Shown here in pieces: positions 33,070 through 43,306 of a DNA stretch of 64,000 bases. Source of the stretch: Hirsutella rhossiliensis (lineage: Eukaryota; Ascomycota; Sordariomycetes; Hypocreales; Ophiocordycipitaceae). The stretch is from NCBI RefSeq assembly GCF_020360975.1, contig NW_025408680.1:558001-622000 (forward strand), read 5' to 3'. The translations under genes and the position numbers were made by a program. The stretch's first letter is position 1. Each line of letters opens with the position of its first letter. The notes beneath the pieces were generated by a model. That model worked only from the letters and a program-made list of their open reading frames with translations, was not told the origin of the DNA and searched no databases.

Positions 33070-34824
33070 CGCCGAGTGTGGCGAGGCCTCTGGCGATATA
33101 CAATCTGGAGTCCGAGGGACAAAAGACCGTTGTCTAGGGATGGCTACATGCAAAGGGGTTTCACGGGCAGCGTCCAGAAAGGTAATATCTAAAGTCCGTC
33201 ATTATGGCTTCGATTCCGAGTCAACTTGCGTTGGGGAACTCCAACGTCTTTAAGCTTCAGCATGCGCAAAGTAACTATGATTCAGCGTTCAACGGCTACG
33301 TAGAGAGATGCTGTGAGGACTGGCCTCCCGAAAAATACAGGCCGATCCAGTACAGCACGTGGCTGCGGGCTCTGAATATCGCTGAATTTATCCTTCGAAG
33401 TTGAACCAACGAGGTCCATGTCACAGGATGTAAGAGCCATTTTCATATTACTACTAAATCACAAAAAGAGCCCTGTTTGTTCCAGAGTTGATGAGTTGGT
33501 TGGCGTTGAATTGGCACTGTCAAAGAAAGCTTCCTTCGATTCTCCGGGGTTCCCAGCGAATACTATGACTAGAATGTACACTACATGGACGTACAAATAC
33601 CAGTCACTCCCTATAAAGTCATTTTGAGCATAATATCAGGGCTCAGCCTACGGTACATTTTTTCCCCATGCCATTGGCGCAGCAGGAGGCGTGTTCGCGT
33701 TAGGCTGGAGAGAACTTCATTCCGGGTTGATCATTGCCTTGGGTAAGAGATCATGAGGGTAGGTCGAAGGAAGGGAACAGCTGAATCGGGCGTCCCAGCC
33801 AATATATTAGAACGCTATAGGCTTCGTCCGCTCGCACTGGGAGAGCTTTATATGTAAGGAATAATGGTCTTGCAGCGGTCGCAGCTGGGCAGCATTTACG
33901 GAGCATAATGCGCGGACAAGGGCCTGCAGCAATCCGAGGAGCTGTGATGGATTTTACGTGCCTCGACACACGGCAAGGCATTTGGGACAGCTCCAAGCAT
34001 TATAATGACGGCTTCCGCACACACCCATGCCAACGTCTGTTGCAACGATAGTCAGACTTGACTGCCTCCCGTACAAGGAAGAGGCAGCCACGGTTTAGTT
34101 AAGTGGACAACCTTCCCTCTTCCTCTCTTCTCCATGCGTAATGCATCAAGTTGCTGTATAGTGCTCACCCCAACAATCGATAATAACGACCCTTAACCAA
34201 CAGCAGGCTTGAACCTGGTTTTACTGAATCAGGTTACAAATGTGGATATGGAGGTGTGAGATCGCTCGGATGCTGCTCAAATTATGTTTCGCAGAGTGTG
34301 AGTTGAGAAAGCAAATACGTGTCTTGATCGTTCGAAAATGAAAGGGAGATAAATAAGAGTAGAAATAGAGCGAGATCGAGTAACAGTGAGGAACTGCTGG
34401 CCAAAACAGCATACGAGGAGGTATCTGTATCAACGCAGACGGCGACTGCAACACTTGAGATTACAATGTCAGGTGGGTAAGGACAAATACTGATACGTAA
34501 TAGATTGCTGCCGGAGACGAAGCACCCCCACGCCTTGAACTACCTAGCATGCCATGTGATAAAATAAAGAAAGAGGCCTTCCGGTTTCCTCACACCTTTG
34601 CAGATTTGGTAGTAAGCTCTCGAGATTACACTGGACAGCACGGAGCTTTGAGTTGAATCTCCTCTTGAGATTCTCCAAACATCGGCTGATTGGAAGTGCC
34701 GCTATAGGCCATTTGAGATTCAAGGAGAAGTATCCGGCCGATATATCCTTGTGCATTTATCTTCTGGGGGACGTGCATAGTCTTGCGAAGGTGTTTCGTA
34801 TTCACTCGGATAAATTTTCTATCT
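33070..34824. other. spacer downstream of glucanosyltransferase
   Basis: No gene supported; short ORFs have no motifs. A small inverted repeat (AACCTG...CAGGTT near 34210) could be a chance hairpin. Confidence 0.4.
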
Positions 34825-35480
34825 TCAAGAGACAGCGGCAACGGTAAAAAAGCGAGTGGTACCATTAGGGATGCTCTTATAAGAATCTTTGAAGTTCCTA
34901 TGATGCATCTCTAGCAAGGCCGACTTATAATAGCATCCACAGGTAAGCTGCATGTTTTTCTCTATAATAGCTGCGCCATAGCCTTCTAGACAGCATCGGT
35001 AGTTGATCCTAGCATCGTCATACTCTTTCGCGGTTAGGTTTAGATTACCGAAGTAGTCCTCGACGGCCCGTCTATAGATGGGGTTGTCCTTTCTAGAGTC
35101 CAGAATCTCGAGACTTCGCAAGAGATTGCGGCGTGCCCTGTCGTACTCACCGAGCTCCATGAAGCAGTGCACATAGTTGGCAGCATATCGACAAGAGGCA
35201 AATCGCCTGTCTTGCGCTGAGGAGCTGGTGCTGGCCTTCTCAGCCTCTTGGCACCTCGTCAAGGCCAAATCGTACTGACCCTATGCAGCCATTGTCGATG
35301 CTAAACTCGTCCGCGATCCGTTTGTTTCCAGGTCCCCAGGCCCCAGGGCGCTGACACGAATATCCAAGGACTTCTGATGTGCTATCCTGGCTGGCTCGTA
35401 CTCATAGGTAAGCTCCTTCATCCGCCCTTCTGCGTTGAGCAGCAGACAATTGCCCCAAGCAGGGTGGCCTTGTTCGAATT
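34825..35480 (-). pseudogene. TPR-repeat protein fragment with one premature stop
   Basis: A single frame reads from about 35480 (FEQGHPAWGNCLLLNAEGR) to 34825, with tetratricopeptide-like helices (YEPARIAHQKSLDIRVSALG, YDLALTRCQEAEKA, CFMELGEYDRARRNLLRSLE, EYDDARINYRCCLEGYG). It is broken only by a TAG at 35281-35283. Such repeats form the C-terminal half of many fungal NB-ARC/TPR (NLR-like) proteins, but the nucleotide-binding part is absent here. The upstream end stops abruptly where an amidase fragment begins on the other strand. It is probably dead. The stop could also be a single C-to-T change. Confidence 0.6.
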
Positions 35481-35483
35481 CTG

Positions 35484-36010
35484 AACGCGTCGCGGCCAGA
35501 CGAGGACGCCACTGAGCCGCTCGAACACTGCAAGCGCTGGGCAGCAACTGAAGGAATCGACAAGGGCTCATCCAAGCACCGGGTGGATGTGGTGGTTTAC
35601 TGCTCCGACAGCTACCCTGCCGGAGTTTCAGTGACATATCGTGAGTAGACGACGGCTTTGCATCCCCTTTCGAGTAACTGCTTACACTCCAACCAGCTTT
35701 AGGCTACCCAATGGCTGCAGTTCCCCTGGGACATGCTGAAAGCAGCGGATGGCCGTATGGCTTGCACGCCATTGCACCAGCTCATCAGGAAGAGAAGCTG
35801 GTGAAGTTCACGGCGGCGTGGGAGCGCATCTTTCCGCCACGGAGTGTCCCGGACTCGGACGCGTGTGAGAAGGTGCGAGTCTATTTTATGCCGCCACGCC
35901 ATCATGTGGCGGGCTTGTTGTTCGTTCTTCCCTACCGGCTTCAGGGTCAAAGAGCGAGTCAGGAGGTGTGTTGCATTCGGGGAGGACTGCCAAAGACGTT
36001 CCCACCCTGA
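35484..36010 (+). pseudogene. C-terminal fragment of a fungal amidase
   Basis: Two open pieces (about 35484-35640 and 35697-36010) join over a 56-nt intron with GTGAGT donor, CTTAC branch and CAG acceptor. They read CKRWAATEGIDKGSSKHRV, YPLGYPMAAVPLG and FTAAWERIFPPRSVPD, the final part of the amidase-signature family (GATA-like amidases). The catalytic Ser-Ser-Lys region would lie well upstream and is absent, so only about the last quarter remains. The tail after PPRSVPD is longer than usual and probably non-homologous. No frameshift is seen inside the fragment, so truncation was by rearrangement rather than slow decay. Confidence 0.6.
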
Positions 36011-36709
36011 AACTTGCTGCTCTCTCCTTCCAAATCGTCCCCAATAGCGTGAAGCCTGCAAAGCGATATTAGAACCGGAACAATGGCACGAGGTTCATGT
36101 CGAACCAAAGTGCTGCAGGATATATGTTGAGCATGTTGGGGGCTCAGGGCATGCCACCTCTGATATGCTGTGGCGCCTTTTCGACGACATATATTTCCTA
36201 TATAGCCTGTAGGTAGCCGTACCTCGGCTGTGATCAATTTACGAGGGAAGGTCGTTCAAAGAGCGCCGATTAGGCTTTGCCGGGAATTCCAGCCTGGTGT
36301 GGGAACAAAGGTGCCTGCCCGCTCACCAATGTGTTTTCCGCTACGCGGTTACAGATACGGTCCTTGATTGCAAGCCTCCTCACCTGGCATCGAGTTCTTC
36401 GCAATAGCACCCACGACAGTATTGAAGCTTCGAGTCTTGGAAAGTTATTCTGGCATTAAGCCTACCACTGAGTTTCGGTATTGGTCTTTACATACCCGGT
36501 GAGCAGTGTTACGGTTCAGTTAATAATTCTCGGTTCAAGACATCAACTGATTCGATAAGGAATAAGAATGAAGAAGCGACGAACATGACATATCCTCAAA
36601 CCCATCCACAGCTGCGAATCTCTCTCCTCATATCCAAAGCATGAGAGCCTGTTCAGCTCGACGGCATCCTTTTCTCCTTCCTTCGCATGCTTATTCGTCC
36701 CGTCCACCT
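36011..36709. other. spacer
   Basis: Nothing recognisable beyond the likely 3' UTR of the gene at 36710 on the minus strand. Confidence 0.4.
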
Positions 36710-37108
36710 TCAACAGCAATAGGCAGGATGTTGAGGCATTCCCTTGGCAATATAGCCCGCGGGCGGATTACACCCGCTCTCTCCCTCTCTTTGGTTATCT
36801 ACGTTGAAATGGTAGATCCATCCTGCATGATCCCATCAATGTATGTGAATCAGCTCAGGGGTGGGGGACTTACCATTGGCGCACTGGCAAACGCCATTAA
36901 CGCAGCAGCGAGGGGAAGCACTGCTGGTTGGTTAACAGACGGAACCAGATTGCAAAGAGTCCAAAGAGAGAGATGTAGCTCACGCTGGATAGCACCCGCT
37001 ATGGCCTGGCTGCCTTGCAACAAGGTCACCCTCGGTTCCGTCTGTGGAAATGGACGAAACAAACGGCGCCAACGCGGAAAGGAAAGAAAGAATCGGAGAG
37101 ATCTTCAT
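36710..37108 (-). CDS. small secreted 8-cysteine protein, 95 aa
   Basis: Three exons (minus strand): 36984-37108, 36874-36923, 36710-36822; 288 nt. Both introns (60 and 51 nt) have GTGAGC or GTAAGT donors and CAG acceptors, and all three joins keep one frame. The product starts with a signal peptide (MKISPILSFLSALAPFVSS). Its eight cysteines are arranged GC ... CC-x4-C-x1-C ... GC ... CC, with a CCVNGVCQCANG core and a C-terminal YCC. TATATAA on the minus strand lies about 95 nt upstream (near 37206). The style is that of fungal secreted disulfide-rich proteins; specific function unknown. No single frame shows it, and a longer antisense ORF covers it. Confidence 0.7.
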
Positions 37109-40100
37109 AGTGATATAGTAAGTCAGCTTCCTCTGTGGAGTACTGGTGAGGTGAGTGAAAGCTCGAAATCTGGCAAGTGTGCGAGACTGAACGTGAATAC
37201 GGCTTTATATACTCGTCTTGGGTCTAGGCTCGACAGAAACAGGCTAAACGGTGAACCTTTGGTCAGAAGGTTGATGCTCGGGTGGGTCAGGCAAAGAAGA
37301 TGGGAGACGGGACGACTTCGACCAGGCACGAGATTGAACTGTACGTGCATGATGGCGTAGGTCACGTCTTCGAGCCTAGACATATCGATATCCTCTCCCA
37401 AAGTCAATGTATGAAATGAACATTCAGAGTGAGTGACCAGCACGGCAAGTATCTGGTGCCAGTAGTTCAAGCACCATGGCTTGTCGCAGGCCCAACATCA
37501 TGTTCCGCTTTGAAGAGAGCAGCGTATGACAGGAGTGAGAAGCTCCATACCTTGGCAGGTCGCACTATCAGGGCCACAAGCACTCTTACTTATAGGCATG
37601 GTATCTGGCAACGGTAGAGGATAGTGACGCGCTCCCTGTCTGCGTTATAGGTTGCCAGCTTCTTCCACCGGCACATGCTGTATCGCACTGAGCCTTTTCT
37701 CATCGGGATACTAGATTCCTCGGTTCAACGTGGATGCACAGGCCAAGGGGTAGACAGCCACCGCACGTCGCCCTTGCACACTCGCCCCAGTGTTATTTCG
37801 AGATGCTCGGCCAATTTTCTCGAGGCCTGCCCGAAAGCTTCCAATTAAAGCCGGACGAGGTCGCCACGGGCTTCAGCTCCTCTTTCGGTCAGACTACCTG
37901 ATGTACTTGACCACGACGACCTGAAGATCGGATTTTCACGTTAACGGGACACTGGCCGCATCACAGGCATGTCTCTCGGCGGTCTCGAAACTTTTCTTGG
38001 CGTCCAGATATCATCGCGCCGGGTCTTCCCTCCTGACCACAACTTCCTCCGGGCGCAGTCCTGGAAAACCCTAGACGACGTAATTGGACATCTATTAGAC
38101 GAAGGTCGGCGAGCAATCGAAGTTGGGAGATTATTTGATTGTTCCGAGCTTACGGCTTTGGTCGCCGGCCTGAGAAGGGAGACGCTTCGCCTCTTGCAGA
38201 GGGAGAAACGGACCTCATGTGCCTGGTCTGGGTTAGTTTCAGTTAATTACCCCCAACGCCAGATTGGGTCATGTTCTCGGGCCACGTGCAGAGGCATTGT
38301 CCACGGCAGCCGGCACTTGGACCAAGTTTGTACATTGTCAGACGCAGCGAGCTCCGTGCGAGTCAGCACGTCGATCTCGGCCGAGCTACTGAGATCCTCG
38401 CGAACTAGCCCATGGTAATTCGGGCTGTCTTGGTCGTTAAGCGGTGGGCCAATGTTGCCGTCATGGCTGCATCACTCAGGCAAAAGACGTCAGATCCGTG
38501 CGCTGTGCTGACAGGAGCCAACATGTCTCAGGCTCATCAGTGCACCAACATGAAGACTGTGTTCGCTGCTTCCCCCACACAGCGTCGGGTGAGTCGCTGG
38601 TTCGCCTTCGAGACATGGCTCTCAGGGCCGTGCGTCGGCGGAACAAAGGGCGGCTTTGGACTGGACAGATTCGGTTTCCGGACGGCAGCCACTGCAGCAT
38701 GAATCGTCAGTGCTGCAAGAGACAGGAAGCAGCTCTCTCCATGGATGTTGCGTCTGCAAGGTGGCCGGTTTTGCGGCTGCACGACATTGTACTCCAGTTG
38801 ACGACTTCAGCCACTCATCACGTGGCAAGTCCCCCATGACTTGTGGCGCTATGACTATCTGGCATATGACTAATAAGGCCCATGGGTCCAAAACACTAAC
38901 AGAGTGTACCCGGACCCCTGCTGCTCTATGGCCAGTAGGTAGCAACCAGATAATAAGGCCCCACCAAAAAATGGCGCCACCAAAGTGCTGACTGCCTCCA
39001 CTAAACGGCCGTTGCCGCCGCCGGCTCCAGAGGGGCAAGAGGGGGTGGACACCTGCTGACCTGGTGGCCCGGAGGCTGTGGCGGTGGCTGCCCTGCTCGG
39101 CAGAGGCCACCTACAGGGCTGGGCGAACAGAACAAGGCCCAGGATGGCTGGTCGATTGAAGGCAGGGCAGAGCACTCATTTGTTTGACCAGGACGGCATC
39201 TGGCCGTAAGAGACGACCACAGGAAAAACAGATCCCTGTCGAGCTGCTGCCGTGGTAGGCGGCTGTGTCGTCAACCACCGTCGCCATTGGCTTTCGCTCC
39301 CTCGCCTCGTTTTTCTTGCCTCCGCATCCAGCCTAGCCCTGCGCCCTCGGCTCGTTTATTACTGTTCTCGCAAGGTGCTCGATTCCGCGCCGCGTTTGCT
39401 CGTATTCTCCTTCATTAATCATCTCTCCCAGCATCCTGTGCTCCGTATCCGTGGGCGGTAGGGACATGCAGCTGGCCTTTTCTCCACCGTGTAACACGTA
39501 CAGTGTGACTGGAGCTGCAGCAGGGCCATTTGCTCAAGGGATACTGACGCGGGACGTGTGGGCGCCCGCCCGCCTGATCGTTGGGAAAGTATCTTTTAAA
39601 TATCTTCCAACTCGGCTATCCCGGCTGCAAGGGGCTGAGGACAAGGGAGCCAAGATAGGCTGATACTTTGGTCACGTTAGCCTCCCAGAATGGCCCCCGC
39701 TAGGATCAAGGTTCCGCGCGGGTGCCTGACATTAGGGGGCGGGCAGGCGGCTGGCACTGTGCCGAAGGCTTCCCACCCAGAGACCCACATGCGAGCTTTT
39801 CCTCGGTGGTAAAAGTACCTTTACATAGCCTCACCTGCCTGTCCTGTCCCCCATGACGAACCGGTAACTTGAATACCGCCCCAAAGTCCAAGCGCCCAAC
39901 CGCAGAAACCTCTCTTCCGCTTCTCCTCTCCCACTCGCCCGCCGCCAACTCTCTTCTCCGATCTTCACCTCCATCGCCTCCTTCTCTCATCCATCACTGC
40001 CGCTGCCGCCATTGTACGCACCCCAATCATCTTGCCGCCCTCCTCTCCAACTCCGACTGCAGCCAGCCTCCAATCGCCAGCTCCCGTCGGTCATGGACCA

Positions 40101-40508
40101 TCGCGCCGCTCCTGTTCGACGCTGCAATCAATGAGTGCCGGCATCGCCCTTCCCAAGCTCTTCGTTTTGCGCTCGCATCCACCAAGCTCGCGCGAGTCAG
40201 CCAGCTAAGCAGGCACGGCCTCGCCGCCAAAAATATCCCCCGCCCTTCTGCCTCCTACTGCTAAATCCATCTCCTAATGGACGCGTACGTCTCTACTCCC
40301 TCTTCGAACCTCTTTCTTTTTCTACCGACCCCCCCCTCTTCTCACCTGCTCCCTCCTGCTTTTGCCCTTTCTTTTTCCCTTATTCAACCTGTTCAAGCCC
40401 TCCCTCGACACCTCTTCTTCCTACGCCCCTTTGTCTCGCTGCGGCCAAGACACAGCTCCCCACATCCCCCACCCACGCGATGACGCTACCATCTATTGAG
40501 ACGAGACC
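37109..40508. other. 3.4-kb gene-poor region; SEC2 promoter at right end
   Basis: No gene supported despite several short ORFs. The last 600 bases are strongly pyrimidine-rich (C/T tracts at about 40280-40450), typical of a fungal promoter and 5' UTR for the gene at 40509. Confidence 0.45.
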
Positions 40509-42530
40509 ATGGCTGTGGCTGATTTTTTATCCAGCTTAATCCATGTCGCAGGCTTATCCCAGCATCAGCATCAACAATCCTCTCGCCCTTCCTCGGCCCG
40601 TCCCTTTGGTCACCTCCGCTCCCTCTCCTCTGTCGCCGCCTCGACGTCCTCATCGTCGCCGCCCACCCCGACCCCAAACAAACCGCGGCTGACGCCCCAA
40701 GCACCCGTCATTCCTCTGAGGTCTTCCCATTCCGTGCCAGCTTTCAGCGATGAGATGAGCACGCTGCCCGACCCTCGAAGTCGCTGTGCCCCGAGCCCGG
40801 CCGGCGACAAGGGCTCTCCCGACTCGCTTCGCCACCCCGACCTCGACGACGAGCTGGCCACGCTGAGCGCCAAACTTGTAAACGCCATCAACCACCAGAC
40901 TTTTCTCGACGACACCCTTTCCGCTACGCGTCATGAGTTGCAAGCCGCTCGGGAGCGCATCCGGGAGCTCGAATCCGAGAGCCAGTCTCACCTCGAAAAG
41001 TCCAAACGCGACGTCTGGATCCGCCGATCCTCACTCGACGCCGAGCGAAAGGCCATGCAGGCCGAGAAGAAGAAGTGGCAGGCCAGGCTGGCCGAGGAGA
41101 CGAGCAAGCGCCTCGACACTGAAAAGGAAAAGAGGAAAATCGAGCAGGAGCTCGAGAATTTGACCACCGCTCTCTTCGAGGAAGCAAACAAGATGGTCAT
41201 AGCCGCCAAAGAGGAGGCGCAGCTGCAGAACGAGGCGCTTCAGCGCAAAAACGAGCAGCTCAAATCGCAGCTCGCCGACTCGGAGAGTCTCCTCAAGTCA
41301 CAGCAAGAACAGTTGTCCCAGCTCAAGGCAGTCATGGAGAGCATGGCGTCTGAACGCGACGACATGACAAATGGTACTACTCCTCCGTCTCCCGGCATCT
41401 CCAGGCTCGATTCGGCCGCCGACGACGATCGCCCCCCGCCCGAAGGCCTCCCTGCCGGCTCACCGTCACTCGACGGCTGTTCTCCCTGCAATCCTACCAG
41501 TCTTCAGCACCTAGTGCAACCTGTTCTCCGCACCGATTTGGCTTCCTACGACGACTTTATGGCCCTTGCTCGGATTTCCCAGCAACGCCGCGGGAGCCGA
41601 GTCTCGTCTGGCTCTCTGGGTGGAATCACTGCCTTGGCCCTCGGCCTCGGTGGCTCCACTTCAAGCGCCCATCCCTCCAATGCCTCGACCACGTCTTTGG
41701 GCGCCTCTACCCCTGCCCCCAACAGCGCTCCCCAGTCGCCCAATACACCTGCTTCGTCGACCAGCGTCGGCTCCCCAACTGCTCCCGGAACCCCGACGCC
41801 GAATCTCAAGGATACGCGATTCTACAAGCGCATCCTGGCCGACGACGTTGAGCCCACTCTACGTCTCGACGCCGCACCAGGCTTGTCGTGGCTCGCCCGT
41901 CGATCGGTTCTCGCGTCGGTGACGGATGGCTCCTTGATCGTCGAGCCTGTTCCCGATAGCGCGACGTACATGGCCATTGTCAAGCCTCACCACCACCCGT
42001 GCTCACTGTGTGGCGAATCGCGAAAGAGCCCGGAGCACCTGCGTAACCACCGCTTTAGAACGAGCGAATCCGTCTCGGCGCAGCGATATGCGCTCTGCAG
42101 TTACTGTCTCAATCGTGTCCGTTCTACATGCGACTTTCTGGGTTTCCTTCGCCTGGTGAGGGACGGCCACTGGCGAGCCGAGGATGAGGATTCAGAAAAA
42201 GCGGCCTGGGAGGAGAGCGTCAAGCTGAGGGAGCAAATGTTTTGGGCCCGCGTTGGCGGAGGCGTCGTGCCTGCTTCACAGGTGGCCAGTCCTGCCCCAG
42301 CTGAGACCGATAAGGAATCGCGGCCAAGCCAGGACCACCTGGGCATCGTGGAAGAAACGGAGACTGGCAAGATGACGCCAGATGGCGTGCGGCATGCAGA
42401 CGACGCGGATTCCAAGAACGGGGCATCGCGGCAAGGCACCGAGCATATACCTCGGGAGCCTCGCACCCCTCCGGATCGGATGGATGGAAACCGGAGTCGC
42501 CGCGACTCTGTGGAGCGGCACGCAACATGA
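40509..42530 (+). CDS. Sec2-like Rab guanine-nucleotide exchange factor, 673 aa
   Basis: Single long ORF. After a Ser/Pro-rich N-terminus, a long parallel coiled coil (about residues 110-280: EKSKRDVWIRRSSLDAERKA, EQELENLTTALFEEANKMV) carries the conserved Sec2/Rabin core LTTALFEEANKMV that opens Sec4/Rab8. The middle is low-complexity. A conserved C-terminal block (LRTDLASYDDFMAL, DTRFYKRILADDVEPTLRLD, HHPCSLCGESRKSPEHLRNH, CSYCLNRVRSTCDFLGFLRL) with CxxC pairs is typical of filamentous fungal Sec2. It would activate the exocytic Rab on secretory vesicles. The start is uncertain; a 5' intron is possible because the sequence around 40540 looks like a splice acceptor. Confidence 0.85.
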   Translation: MAVADFLSSLIHVAGLSQHQHQQSSRPSSARPFGHLRSLSSVAASTSSSSPPTPTPNKPRLTPQAPVIPLRSSHSVPAFSDEMSTLPDPRSRCAPSPAGDKGSPDSLRHPDLDDELATLSAKLVNAINHQTFLDDTLSATRHELQAARERIRELESESQSHLEKSKRDVWIRRSSLDAERKAMQAEKKKWQARLAEETSKRLDTEKEKRKIEQELENLTTALFEEANKMVIAAKEEAQLQNEALQRKNEQLKSQLADSESLLKSQQEQLSQLKAVMESMASERDDMTNGTTPPSPGISRLDSAADDDRPPPEGLPAGSPSLDGCSPCNPTSLQHLVQPVLRTDLASYDDFMALARISQQRRGSRVSSGSLGGITALALGLGGSTSSAHPSNASTTSLGASTPAPNSAPQSPNTPASSTSVGSPTAPGTPTPNLKDTRFYKRILADDVEPTLRLDAAPGLSWLARRSVLASVTDGSLIVEPVPDSATYMAIVKPHHHPCSLCGESRKSPEHLRNHRFRTSESVSAQRYALCSYCLNRVRSTCDFLGFLRLVRDGHWRAEDEDSEKAAWEESVKLREQMFWARVGGGVVPASQVASPAPAETDKESRPSQDHLGIVEETETGKMTPDGVRHADDADSKNGASRQGTEHIPREPRTPPDRMDGNRSRRDSVERHAT

Positions 42531-43306
42531 AGGTCGCTCGACCTCACGGGTGGCAGCCGGCTACAATCAGCAGAGCAATCATCGGCAAATTACCACGGTA
42601 CATTCTGTCCATGAATTCAGCAAAGCGATGATATTTTTCTTGGTCACCAATTCTTAACATGTATTTTAATCCTCGGCCTGCTCATACCTGGGTCAGTGGG
42701 TGGAGAAGAGGGAAGGGCGTTTTTTTGGGCAGGCATCCGGGGACTTCTCGGTGGCGAGGGAATGGGATCGGGCCTCGGGAGAGGGGGATGATATGCCTGG
42801 AGCCCCTACTCGAGGTACACGGCGTTAAATTAGGGGAGGGCATGACGAGCAATGTACCCAATGGAACAAGGCTTGGAGGGGTGGCGGGTGAGAGCTTCGG
42901 GGAGCCCCCGACGAGTTTCTTGGCGATGGAGGCTGCATCACGGACGTTGGTTGCGCGTTGACTCCCACGGGGGTTTCGAAAGCTGGCACGTGAGCACATG
43001 TAACATAAGGAGACGGCATGGATGGGTGCTTGTCATGATCACGTAACCTTGTTAGGTACAGCATCATAATGAAGGAGTGATTCATGGAGAAATCACCCCG
43101 CCGCGAGTCTGTTATACACTTCCTCACGTCCAAGTTCATGTTTGTCCGGCACCATTGGGCCCCCCCTTTTTTGAGTATTTCCTCACCCCATACACACCTT
43201 ATCCTGGGGAGTCTGTCCACCTGCACACGTGAAATCATGCTGGTCAAGGCGCAGAGGCGGCCGGACAATCGTGCTCCTGCCGCCCCCCCCCCCCTGCTCG
43301 GCTCCC
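42531..43306. other. convergent 3' spacer SEC2 / PMT2
   Basis: Two 3' ends face each other. A run of about 13 C at 43281-43294 lies just past the PMT2 stop. No gene seen. Confidence 0.45.

Noticed and set aside
36641..37360. 239-codon plus-strand ORF
   Set aside because: It covers the three-exon secreted gene on the minus strand. Composition is unlike a protein, and the minus strand has a signal peptide, splice sites and a TATA box.
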